From the NCBI RefSeq assembly GCF_001888165.1, contig NZ_CP015455.1, positions 713,501 to 777,500 of the forward strand: DNA of 64,000 nucleotides, read 5' to 3'. Position 1 is the first letter of the stretch; the number at the start of each line of letters is the position of its first letter. Below the pieces are notes generated by a model. That model was not told where the DNA came from. It searched no databases and worked only from the letters and a program-made list of their open reading frames with translations. Source of the stretch: Syntrophotalea acetylenica (GTDB lineage Bacteria; Desulfobacterota; Desulfuromonadia; Desulfuromonadales; Syntrophotaleaceae). Shown in pieces: positions 53,257 to 61,317 of the stretch. Made by a program: the position numbers and the translations under genes.

Positions 53257-53309
53257 GGATCAGGTTTCCGGTGGCCGAGCGACAGGCACTGGCCGTTTTT
53301 CGCGCTGTA

Positions 53310-54185
53310 TCAGGCTGGTGAAGGCGGATCGATATGCAAGCATCGCAGAATGCAAAGCAGCTCTTCAGGCAGAGGTGCCGTTACGCAGTGATCCGGCATG
53401 CCGGTTCCGGCGGGCCAGGATAATTGCCCACAATGCAGAAACAGCCGCTCCAGGCCGATCAGTCCGGATCCACCGTAACGGCGGTCTCCATATACCGGCC
53501 AGCCAGCGTCGGCACACTGCTGGCGGATCTGGTGCTTGCGGCCGCTCAGTAATTCGAGTTCCAGCAAGGCTGCATCGCGGTGACGTCCCAACACCCGGAA
53601 CCGTGTCGCAGCATGTTTGGTCTTGTCCTGAACCCTGACCGCACTGGTCAGCATGCCGGTTTCCGGTGGCATGCCGCGGACCAGGGCCAGGTAAATTTTG
53701 CTGCACGGACCGGTTTGCAGAATCCGCCCCAACTCGGCGATGGCCTTGCGGCCTTTGCCGAACAGAACCGGCCCCGAGGTTCCGACATCGAGGCGATGAA
53801 CCGGCGCGACCATGTAAGGGGCCTTGCGGTATTGCATCCAGGTTCGCACGCGTGCGGTCAGGTTATCCTGTTCGTGGCCTGCGCTGCTGTGCACGGCAAG
53901 CCCCGCAGGTTTGAATACCGCCAGGAAAGTATCGGCTTCCAGTAAAATCTCCAGAGGCGGCAGGTCGGTGGAACAGAGCTTACGGAGTCGCTCGCTGTCA
54001 GGTAGATGCAGTGTTTCACCGCCGTGCAGGAAATGGTCCTCAGCTAAGGCTTTTCCGGCGTATTGCACCTTGCCGCGACGCAGCAGCTGACGCAGGTAGG
54101 CACGGGGTGCGCCCGGAATGCGCTTCTGGAGAATGGCGAGAACGGTCTTTCCGGCATCCTCGGCGGTGACAGGTATCATTATCAT
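53310..54185 (-). CDS. RluA-family pseudouridine synthase
   Basis: 291-aa pseudouridine synthase. N-terminal S4 RNA-binding region (RAYLRQLLRRGKVQYAGKAL near residue 28), AVFKPAGLAVHSSAGHEQDN near residue 88, catalytic motif VHRLDVGTSGPVLFGKGRKA near residue 128 (HRLD.xTSG with the active Asp), and LLSGRKHQIRQQCADAGWPV near residue 213. The exact rRNA/tRNA target (RluA, RluC, RluD class) cannot be read from sequence. Start MIMIPVTAEDAGKTVLAIL at 54185. Divergent from smc. Confidence 0.92.
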   Translation of the reverse strand: MIMIPVTAEDAGKTVLAILQKRIPGAPRAYLRQLLRRGKVQYAGKALAEDHFLHGGETLHLPDSERLRKLCSTDLPPLEILLEADTFLAVFKPAGLAVHSSAGHEQDNLTARVRTWMQYRKAPYMVAPVHRLDVGTSGPVLFGKGRKAIAELGRILQTGPCSKIYLALVRGMPPETGMLTSAVRVQDKTKHAATRFRVLGRHRDAALLELELLSGRKHQIRQQCADAGWPVYGDRRYGGSGLIGLERLFLHCGQLSWPAGTGMPDHCVTAPLPEELLCILRCLHIDPPSPA

Positions 54186-54408
54186 AGTCGCTCATCATAG
54201 CCGTTGTCGATTGTTCAGACAAGAGTTCATCTTGGTTCTCCCAGCGTTGCAGCCGACCGGAGGGCGAAGTGTGACAATCCGTCATGACGGGGTATGGTCG
54301 GTTGTCAAAATCCCTCTTGGCAAACTGCTTTACATGGCTCTTGGGGCTTGTTAACATGGCGCGCTATCAATCAGTGCTTTGTCCGGAGAGGATTGTCCAC
54401 CCACGCGT

Positions 54409-57400
54409 ATGCAGATCAAACGCATAGAAATCGCTGGATTCAAGTCGTTTGTCGATCGGGCCACCCTTGATTTCGGTCCAGGTATAGCGGCTGTGGTCGG
54501 GCCCAACGGCTGTGGCAAAAGTAATGTGGTCGATGCGATTCGCTGGGCGCTGGGGGAGCAGAGTCCCAGGAATCTCCGCGGTCGGGCCATGGAAGACGTC
54601 ATTTTTGGCGGCAGCGAAAGCCGCAAGCCGGTCGGCATGGCCGAGGTATCGCTGGTGTTTGTCAACGAGAAGGGGCAGGGGCCGGCCACGGTGCGCGATT
54701 ATGCCGAGTTTATGGTAACCCGCCGTCTTTTCCGCAATGGTGACAGTGAATATTTGCTCAACAAGACCCCCTGCCGACTGCTGGACATTTCCGAGTTGTT
54801 CATGGATACCGGAATCGGCGCCCGGGCTTATTCCATTATCGAGCAGGGCAAGGTCGGCCAGATTCTCAACGCCAAGCCGGAGGACCGGCGATTTCTCATC
54901 GAAGAGGCTGCCGGCGTCAGCAAGTTCAAGGCGCGCAAAAAGACCGCCCTGCGAAAGATCGAGGCTACCGGGCAGAACCTGCTGCGGCTGCGCGACATTA
55001 TCGGAGAGGTCAAACGTCAGCTGGGCGGCCTCAAACGGCAGGCTCGCAAAGCTGAACAGTATCGTGCGTTCCGCGAAGAAGAGAAGCAGATCGAGCTTTG
55101 CTTTGCCCGCCGCCATCATGCGGACCTGGTTCGCAGCGGCCAGCAGCTGAACCAGCAAGAAACCCTTGCTGAACGACGGGTAATGGAGTTGGAGAGCCGT
55201 TTTCAGCAACATGAACTCAAACTTGCCGAGCTGCGGCTGGTGCAGGCCGCATCCGAAAGGGATCTCAGCCAATGCCAGGAAGGGGTGTTTCACCTCAATG
55301 GGGAGCTGCAACGGGTCGAGGCCCGTCTCGAGTATGTAGCACAGGCGCTTGCGAATCTCGACCGTCAAAAAGAGCAGTATCGGCAGCAAAGTCTGGCTCT
55401 GCAGCAGCGTTTACTGGAGATCGGGGTTGAAGAGACCGCTCTAAAGGAGGTCGCACAGTCCCTGTCCGAAGAGTTGCAGGAGCGGTCCCTCGTCATGGAG
55501 AGGGAATCAGCCATTCTCGAGGAGCAACTGGCTGCGGAACATGAAGGCATGACGGCGCTGGAAGAAGCCCGAAGGGCGCTGTTCGAGGGGATGACCGCCT
55601 TGTCACGCAGCCGCGCTGATCTGGAAGACGCGGATCGGCGACTGCAGGGGCTGGAAGAGCGGATATCATGGCTGCGGCGCGAGAAAATCCAGTTGCAGGA
55701 GCAAAGAGCGGCTGTCCAGGAAGTCCTGGTAGGCGGTGAACAGGAACTGGAAAACCTTCGCGGGTTGCTGGACGGCCTGGAGCGGGATCTGCAGAGCAGC
55801 CGCGAACAGTCCCATCTGCGACGCCGACAAATGGAGGATAACGAGCAGCAACTGCTGGAGACGCAGGAGCGGCTTGGGGAGTGTCGGTCCAGGCTGCGGT
55901 CACTGGAGCAGATGGAGCGTAACCTCGAGGGCTGCGGTGCCGGCGTCAAGCTGTTGTGGCAGGATCCGCGCCTGCAGCATCATCTGGTTGGCATGGTTGC
56001 TGACCTTATCGAAGTACCCGCCGCGTATGAAGTGGCTGTCGGGGCGGTTCTGGGGGAGCGCCTGCAGGCGCCGCTGCTTCGACAGGTCCAGGATGCCCTG
56101 CTTGCCCTGGAGATCCTGCGGGATGGCGGCGGACGTGCCAGCCTTGTATTGCCGTGCGGCTCTTCGGCCGCCGGGCCACAACGCGCAGCGGGCATTTGCC
56201 TGTCCGAGCTGGTGGTTATCCGCGAAGATGCTGTCTCCCAGCTACGGTCATTGTTTGATGACGCGTATCTGGTGGATGATCTGACCCCCTTTCTGGGAAC
56301 GGTTTTGCCAGAAGGCGTGGTTCTGGTTACGGCTGCCGGCGATCGTCTGGACCATCGCGGGGTGGTGCACGGCGGTGCCCGTACGGAAATGGGGTACCAG
56401 CTGCTTTCCCAGAAACGCGAGATCAAGGATCTGCGGGCCCGGCAGAAGATTCTCGAACAAAATCTTGGCGTTTTGCGCGATGAGCGAAACGAGCAGAAAA
56501 GCGCATTTGAAATTGCTGAACAGATGCAGGAGGCCTTGCGCGAGGAGCTTCACGCTCAGCAGCTGAAATGCGCGGAACGGGAAAAAGACCTGGCGCGGGC
56601 CGCTCAGGAGTTGGCCCGCCTTGATGAGCGCCTCGAGGTTGCTGCCTTCGAAGATGATCAGGTTGAAAAGGAACGTTGCGCTTTGCAGCGGCGGCGCGGT
56701 GAAGCCGAAATTCTTTGCCGGCAGATTGATGCTGGCCGCCTGGAGCAGGAATCGGCCGTTGCCCGGAGTGAGGAGCAGCTGCGGATATCGCGCCGGGGTC
56801 AGGATGCTCTGCGGGAAAAGGTGACGGCGCTCAAGGTTTCTCTTGCCGAGCTTCGCGAGCGACTGGAAGGCGGGCGGCGCCAAAGTCAGCAGCTTTCCGA
56901 AACCGGCCGGGATGTTCAGCGTCAGCTGGACCAGTTGGAGCAAGGTCGCTGTCAGGCCGAATCAGAAGTCGAAAGTCTTCAGGACGAATTGAAGCAGCTG
57001 CAGATGACATTGGAGGCATTGTATCAACGCCAAAAGGAACAGCAGTCGCGCCTGAATCGGCTTAAAGATGTTGCCGAACAGCAACAGCAGCAGATCGTGG
57101 AGCAGGATGAATCCCTGCGGACCGTGCGCGGCCAGCTGCAGCAAGCCCGGGAGGATCTCTCCGGGTTGCAGATGCGGGGGCGGGAAGTCGCGATGGAGAT
57201 CAGCCACCTGCGCCAGGACATCGCTTTCCGATACCGTGTCGAACTGGCTCAAGAAACAATGGAGGAAACCGACGGCAATTTTCACCCCGCGGCCGCGGAA
57301 GCACGTCTCCTGGAATTGAGGCGCAACATCGAGACCATCGGCGAAGTGAACCTGACCGCTATCGATGCCTATCGCGAACTGGAACAACGCTGGGAGTTTT

Positions 57401-57936
57401 TATGCCGGCAGGAAGCTGATCTGCAAGGGTCTCTGGACGGACTGCACGCCGCCATTGCCAAAATCAACCGCACGACCCGCAAGCGGTTTCGCGAAACCTT
57501 TGATCAGGTCAACGCCATGTTTCAGCAGATATTCCCGCGGCTGTTTCTGGGGGGCAGGGCGGAGTTGACGCTGACCGACGAGCAGGATCTGCTCGAGGCT
57601 GGAATCGAGATCGCGGTGCAACCCCCCGGCAAACGGCTGCAGAATGTCGGTCTCTTGTCCGGCGGGGAGAAGGCATTGACGGCCATTGCCCTGATTTTCG
57701 CCATTTTTCTTATCAAGCCATCACCGTTTTGCGTGCTGGACGAGGTCGATGCTCCGCTGGACGAGGCCAATATCCAGCGTTTTAATGACATGGTGCGCGA
57801 AATGTCGTCCAGATCGCAGTTCATTGTCATAACGCATAGCAAAAAAACCATGGAAATGGCCGATATTCTTTATGGTGTGACTATGGAGGATCCCGGTGTT
57901 TCCAAACTGGTATCCGTTCAGCTAAACGATTATTGA
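54409..57936 (+). CDS. smc: Chromosome segregation protein SMC
   Basis: 1175-aa condensin ATPase. N-terminal ABC head MQIKRIEIAGFKSFVDRATL with Walker A VVGPNGCGKSNVVDAIRWAL, long heptad coiled coil, a central hinge near residues 520-650 (GAVLGERLQAPLLRQVQDAL ... GVVLVTAAGDRLDHRGVVHG), the second coiled coil and C-terminal head LLSGGEKALTAIALIFAIFL (signature) and FCVLDEVDAPLDEAN (Walker B). ATG at 54409 is preferred over a TTG at 54379. Bacterial SMC works with ScpA/ScpB, not in the window. The roadblock gene begins nine bases later, with ftsY beyond. Confidence 0.96.
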   Translation: MQIKRIEIAGFKSFVDRATLDFGPGIAAVVGPNGCGKSNVVDAIRWALGEQSPRNLRGRAMEDVIFGGSESRKPVGMAEVSLVFVNEKGQGPATVRDYAEFMVTRRLFRNGDSEYLLNKTPCRLLDISELFMDTGIGARAYSIIEQGKVGQILNAKPEDRRFLIEEAAGVSKFKARKKTALRKIEATGQNLLRLRDIIGEVKRQLGGLKRQARKAEQYRAFREEEKQIELCFARRHHADLVRSGQQLNQQETLAERRVMELESRFQQHELKLAELRLVQAASERDLSQCQEGVFHLNGELQRVEARLEYVAQALANLDRQKEQYRQQSLALQQRLLEIGVEETALKEVAQSLSEELQERSLVMERESAILEEQLAAEHEGMTALEEARRALFEGMTALSRSRADLEDADRRLQGLEERISWLRREKIQLQEQRAAVQEVLVGGEQELENLRGLLDGLERDLQSSREQSHLRRRQMEDNEQQLLETQERLGECRSRLRSLEQMERNLEGCGAGVKLLWQDPRLQHHLVGMVADLIEVPAAYEVAVGAVLGERLQAPLLRQVQDALLALEILRDGGGRASLVLPCGSSAAGPQRAAGICLSELVVIREDAVSQLRSLFDDAYLVDDLTPFLGTVLPEGVVLVTAAGDRLDHRGVVHGGARTEMGYQLLSQKREIKDLRARQKILEQNLGVLRDERNEQKSAFEIAEQMQEALREELHAQQLKCAEREKDLARAAQELARLDERLEVAAFEDDQVEKERCALQRRRGEAEILCRQIDAGRLEQESAVARSEEQLRISRRGQDALREKVTALKVSLAELRERLEGGRRQSQQLSETGRDVQRQLDQLEQGRCQAESEVESLQDELKQLQMTLEALYQRQKEQQSRLNRLKDVAEQQQQQIVEQDESLRTVRGQLQQAREDLSGLQMRGREVAMEISHLRQDIAFRYRVELAQETMEETDGNFHPAAAEARLLELRRNIETIGEVNLTAIDAYRELEQRWEFLCRQEADLQGSLDGLHAAIAKINRTTRKRFRETFDQVNAMFQQIFPRLFLGGRAELTLTDEQDLLEAGIEIAVQPPGKRLQNVGLLSGGEKALTAIALIFAIFLIKPSPFCVLDEVDAPLDEANIQRFNDMVREMSSRSQFIVITHSKKTMEMADILYGVTMEDPGVSKLVSVQLNDY

Positions 57937-57945
57937 GGATTTGCG

Positions 57946-58305
57946 ATGCCTTTTAAAACAGTTCTCAGGGATCTTGTGAACAGCGTTCCCGGTGCCAGGG
58001 GTGCCATTATCGCCGACTGGGAAGGCGAAGCCGTGGATCAGGTCGGCCCCATGGACGAATACGACCTTCGGCTTGTCGGCGCCCACAAGGGCATCATACT
58101 CGGGAATCTGAGAGTCATGCTCGACCGTATCGGTAACGATGATCTGCGCGAAGTGATAATTTCTACCCGTGACACTCAGACCCTGGTTTTGCCGATCACC
58201 CCCGATTATTTCCTGGTGCTTGCCGGGTGCCGGAATCAGTTGCTGGGTCGCGCCCGTTTTGCCGCACGCCGCTGCGTGCAGATCCTCAGGCAGGAAATTG
58301 ACTGA
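57946..58305 (+). CDS. Roadblock/LC7 domain protein
   Basis: 119-aa roadblock/LC7 fold protein: MPFKTVLRDLVNSVPGARGA, IIADWEGEAVDQVG near residue 21, GNLRVMLDRIGNDDLREVII near residue 58, and YFLVLAGCRNQLLGRARFAA near residue 87. Relatives such as MglB regulate Ras-like GTPases (MglA). No MglA-like GTPase adjoins it, but the SRP receptor GTPase FtsY follows, and smc precedes by nine bases; whether it modulates either is unknown. The three genes look like one operon. Confidence 0.82.
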   Translation: MPFKTVLRDLVNSVPGARGAIIADWEGEAVDQVGPMDEYDLRLVGAHKGIILGNLRVMLDRIGNDDLREVIISTRDTQTLVLPITPDYFLVLAGCRNQLLGRARFAARRCVQILRQEID

Positions 58306-58355
58306 CCGTTTTGTCCGGGCCGGGGCATGTGCCCGCAAGTTCAAGGAGTGAAAGC

Positions 58356-59752
58356 ATGGAAATGTTCGCCCGTTGTGTCGCCTGGTTGACCGAAGTGGCA
58401 GTTCGCATGGGGGTGCCCGAGCCGTATGGCAAACTGATCGGCCTGGTTGCATTCGGTACCGGTTTGGTCCTTCTGGCCGGGGTCGGCGTGGGGCTGTTGC
58501 GTTTGTTGGTCAAACGTCCGCTCAAAAGGGGCAAGCGCCCCGCGCCGGTGGTCGAAGAGCCGGTGGTCGAAGAGCCGGTGGTCGAAGAGCCGGTGGTCGA
58601 AGAGCCGGTGGTCGAAGAGCCGGTGGTCGAAGAGCCGGTGGTCGAGAGCCGGTGGTCGAGGAGCCGGTGGTCGAGGAGCCGGTGGTCGAGGAGCCGGTGG
58701 TCGAGGAGCCGGTGGTCGAGGAGCCGGTGGTCGAGGAGCCGGTGGTCGAGGAGCCGGTGGTCGAGGAGCCGGTGGTCGAGGAGCCGGTGGTCGAGGAGCC
58801 GGTGGTCGAGGAGCCGGTGGTCGAGGAGCCGGTGGGCCTGCTGCAACGTATGCGGAGCGGTTTGGCCAAAACCCAGGCTTCTCTGGTGGGGCGCATCGAC
58901 ACGCTACTGCGCGGCCATCAGGGCGTCGATGCCGAACTGCTGGAAGATCTCGAAGAGATATTGATTACCGCCGATCTGGGGATGAAAACCACCCAGCAAC
59001 TTATCCAGTCGCTGGAAAACCGCCTGGATAAAGGTCAGCTCAAGGATTCCGCAACCTTGCGTGCCGCTCTCAAAGAGGAAATCCGCGCACGCCTCGCCAA
59101 TGAAACGGCTCTCCTGGATACCGAGAGCGCCAAGCCCTTCGTCATCATGGTTGTGGGGGTGAATGGCGTCGGCAAGACCACCACTATCGGCAAATTGGCC
59201 CATCAGTTCGCACGTCAGGGTAAAAAGGTATTGGTCGGCGCGGGCGATACCTTCCGGGCGGCGGCTGCCGAACAGCTTGAAGTGTGGGCAGAGCGCGCCG
59301 GCGTTGAGGTGATACGTCAGGAGTCCGGGGCAGATCCCGCGGCCGTTGCTTTCGACGCGATCAAGGCTGCCCGGTCCCGCGCTGCCGACATTCTTTTGCT
59401 GGATACCGCAGGGCGGCTCCACACCAAGGTCAATCTCATGGAGGAGCTCAAGAAGATCCGCCGGGTTCTGGAGCGCGAAGTGCCCGGCGCGCCCCATGAA
59501 ACCCTGTTGGTGGTGGATGCAACCACCGGACAGAATGCGCTGGTACAGGCCCGTCTTTTCCAGCAGGCCGTGGCGGTGTCCGGGCTGGCTTTGACAAAAC
59601 TCGACGGCACGGCGCGAGGCGGTATGCTGGTCGCCATAGGAGAGGAACTCGGTCTGCCGATTCGTTATGTGGGTATCGGTGAAGGGATTGACGACCTTCG
59701 CCCCTTCGACGCGGAAGTGTTTATAGAAGCTCTTTTTTCGCAGGACGGATAA
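58356..59752 (+). CDS. ftsY: Signal recognition particle receptor FtsY with PVVEE repeats, frameshifted at about 58643
   Basis: SRP receptor GTPase delivering ribosomes to the translocon. N-terminus [18 protein letters not shown] and a membrane helix ([20 protein letters not shown]), a basic stretch, then a 15-base tandem repeat (58545-58828) coding Pro-Val-Val-Glu-Glu about 19 times, then the N domain ([20 protein letters not shown]) and G domain with [56 protein letters not shown] and [20 protein letters not shown]. Six units carry GAA-GAG and twelve GAG-GAG; the unit between them (58635-58648) has only 14 bases and shifts frame. The NG part then continues in another frame to 59752. Confidence 0.87.
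58545..58828 (+). repeat. 15-bp tandem repeat coding PVVEE in ftsY
   Basis: Unit CCGGTGGTCGA(A/G)GAG. Six units with GAAGAG at 58545-58634, one 14-base unit at 58635-58648, and twelve identical units with GAGGAG at 58649-58828: 19 in total. Near-perfect sequence identity between units indicates recent slippage or recombination-driven expansion. Confidence 0.95.
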
Positions 59753-59756
59753 TTTC

Positions 59757-59786
59757 TTGACTAAAGGGTTCCCTCTTTTCTAAAAT
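59757..59786 (+). promoter_or_regulatory. Promoter of zapB-zapA
   Basis: TTGACT (59757-59762), 18-base spacer, TAAAAT (59781-59786), in the 59-base gap between the ftsY stop and the zapB-like start. Confidence 0.5.
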
Positions 59787-59811
59787 CACCTTTTACTGAG
59801 CAGAGGTAGCT

Positions 59812-60003
59812 GTGGATTTGACTCTGATAATTCAGTTGGAAAAAAGAATTGATCAGCTTCTGGCGCGCAAGCAGGCGCTGGAAGAGCAATGCCAGCAGTT
59901 GCTGGCGGACAGGGATCGCCTTCTTCAGGAGCGGGAGCGTTTTGCTTCCGAAGTGGATCGGATTCTGGCCAAGCTTGATGGACTGGATCAGGAGGTGTCT
60001 TGA
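59812..60003 (+). CDS. zapB: ZapB-like cell division coiled-coil protein
   Basis: 63-aa protein, almost entirely coiled coil: MDLTLIIQLEKRIDQLLARK ... LEEQCQQLLADRDRLLQERE with heptad Leu. GTG start at 59812. Its stop overlaps the zapA start (60000-60003). Short coiled-coil size and immediate zapA partner support ZapB, which connects ZapA-bound FtsZ rings to the chromosome-positioning protein MatP in E. coli. Assignment is by position and structure, not a specific motif. Confidence 0.72.
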   Translation: MDLTLIIQLEKRIDQLLARKQALEEQCQQLLADRDRLLQERERFASEVDRILAKLDGLDQEVS

Positions 60004-60302
60004 AGCACGCTGTCCAGGTTACGCTTTTGGGCCAGCAGTACACCATCCGAAGCGCGATGGCGCCGGAAGAGGTTTGTCGGGTCGCCGATTTCGTAAACGA
60101 AAAAATCGCCGAGGTAATGGCCTCCAGCAGGGCGGTCGACACCTTGAATATCGCGGTCCTGGCCCTGCTCAATGTTGGAGAAGCGTATCTGCGGCTTCAT
60201 GACGCCGTACAACATCAGGACGACAGTGCAAACGCGCGGTTGCGGGATCTTGTGGCACGTCTGGAATCGACTTGCCCCGATTTTCTGACGCGCGAGAGTT
60301 GA
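60000..60302 (+). CDS. zapA: Cell division protein ZapA
   Basis: 100-aa FtsZ ring stabiliser. VQVTLLGQQYTIRSAMAPEE near residue 4, RVADFVNEKIAEVMASS near residue 27, NIAVLALLNVGEAYLRLHDA near residue 50, then a C-terminal coiled coil. TTG start at 60000 with GGAGG four bases upstream, overlapping zapB. The order zapB-zapA followed by a spacer and fthC recalls the zapA-ssrS-fthC arrangement of proteobacteria. Confidence 0.88.
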   Translation: MKHAVQVTLLGQQYTIRSAMAPEEVCRVADFVNEKIAEVMASSRAVDTLNIAVLALLNVGEAYLRLHDAVQHQDDSANARLRDLVARLESTCPDFLTRES

Positions 60303-60711
60303 AAGTTTTGCTGCTGTATCCGGGCGGCATCAGGGTTTCCTTAGCGGGAGGCCTTGAAAAGGCGCGCTGCGCCAGGTCATCTCTGTACGGAGATTTTAGA
60401 TAGATCCGGTTGGTTGATGCTTTTACAAGATCCTGAGTAGCCAGCAGGTGTCTTGTCTGTGCGGTTATCAGAATATCCAGGCGCACAATGCGCTTTTGTG
60501 TTTCTTGCAGTCAATTCAGGCGCGCTGTTCCGGGCGGGAGAAGGGGTCTTTCGCCTTTTTTCGATGGACAGTCGAAGGATAGCCCCGGTTGCGGCGGGGG
60601 TGAGATTTGCAAGAAGCCTTTTCTGCCAGGCCGGGCAAGCATGATCCATCCTTGCCATATCTGATCTGAATCCTCCCTAACAGAGGTTGCCGTTTCTGCG
60701 GGATCTCTGCC
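60303..60711 (+). ncRNA. Intergenic spacer, candidate 6S RNA (ssrS) by synteny
   Basis: 409 bases with no protein gene between zapA and fthC; in many proteobacteria 6S RNA is encoded exactly here. Hairpins seen: GCCTT/AAGGC (60351-60363), GGCGC/GCGCC (60361-60373), ACAAGA/TCTTGT with inner CCTG/CAGG (60425-60456), TTTCTTGCA/TGCAAGAAG closing a 116-base domain (60501-60616), GGCAAG/CTTGCC with an inner ATG/CAT (60634-60655), and CAGAG/CTCTG (60681-60709) just before the fthC start. I could not fold it convincingly into the 6S rod with central bubble, so ends and identity are uncertain. Confidence 0.35.
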
Positions 60712-61299
60712 ATGCCCAAAAAATCGCTTCGCAGCATCATGCTGGCTCGTCGAAAACATCTGGCGGCGGAAGTCTGTCTCAGTCATAGCATCCGAATCCA
60801 GCGGCGGCTCGTAATGCTCGATGTCTTCAAATCGGCATGCTGCGTAGCTCTGTATAGTCCCATTTTTAATGAAGTATTCACCGAGGAGGTTTTTCATCAG
60901 GCCCTGCGTGCGGGCAAGGTTGTCGTTTATCCAAGGGTCAGAGGAGAGTCTCTCGATTTTGTGTCGGTATCTTCGCCCGCGGAATTTGCGCCGGGGGCGT
61001 TTGGAGTCATGGAGCCGACCGGATCGCATCTGATTCCACCCTCTGCGCTTGATCTCATTCTGGTGCCCGGCGTGGCTTTTGATCTGTTCGGCAATCGCCT
61101 CGGTTATGGCAAGGGATTTTACGACCGGGTTCTTTGCCTCGGGAGCCGTTCGGCAATTTCTGTGGGGCTGTGTTATGAAATGCAGTTGCTTGATGAACTT
61201 CCTGTTGAAGATCACGACGCAGGCCTGGACCTGCTGATCACCGAGGAACGGGTGTGCCCCTTCACCCAGTCCGGACGTCGTTTGCTGCAAGAAACATAA
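60712..61299 (+). CDS. fthC: 5-formyltetrahydrofolate cyclo-ligase
   Basis: 195-aa ATP-dependent enzyme converting 5-formyl-THF to 5,10-methenyl-THF. It begins MPKKSLRSIMLARRKHLAAE; contains ALYSPIFNEVFTEEVFHQAL near residue 44, VVYPRVRG and, near residue 115, LDLILVPGVAFDLFGNRLGY with the GKGFYDR ATP-binding motif near residue 138. Start ATG 60712 has a weak GGGA signal overlapping a hairpin. It lies just upstream of rny, as in related genomes, with a 19-base gap. Confidence 0.93.
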   Translation: MPKKSLRSIMLARRKHLAAEVCLSHSIRIQRRLVMLDVFKSACCVALYSPIFNEVFTEEVFHQALRAGKVVVYPRVRGESLDFVSVSSPAEFAPGAFGVMEPTGSHLIPPSALDLILVPGVAFDLFGNRLGYGKGFYDRVLCLGSRSAISVGLCYEMQLLDELPVEDHDAGLDLLITEERVCPFTQSGRRLLQET

Positions 61300-61317
61300 A
61301 TTTGAGGAGGTAGTGTC

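Noticed and set aside
54379..54408. TTG start for smc at 54379
   Set aside because: It adds ten unconserved residues; SMC proteins start at MQIKRIEIAGFKSF-like sequence, so ATG 54409 is used.
58286..58964. Several long open frames on both strands across the ftsY repeat
   Set aside because: The 15-base unit has no stop in most frames, so open frames there are an artefact of the repeat; only PVVEE reads into a known domain.
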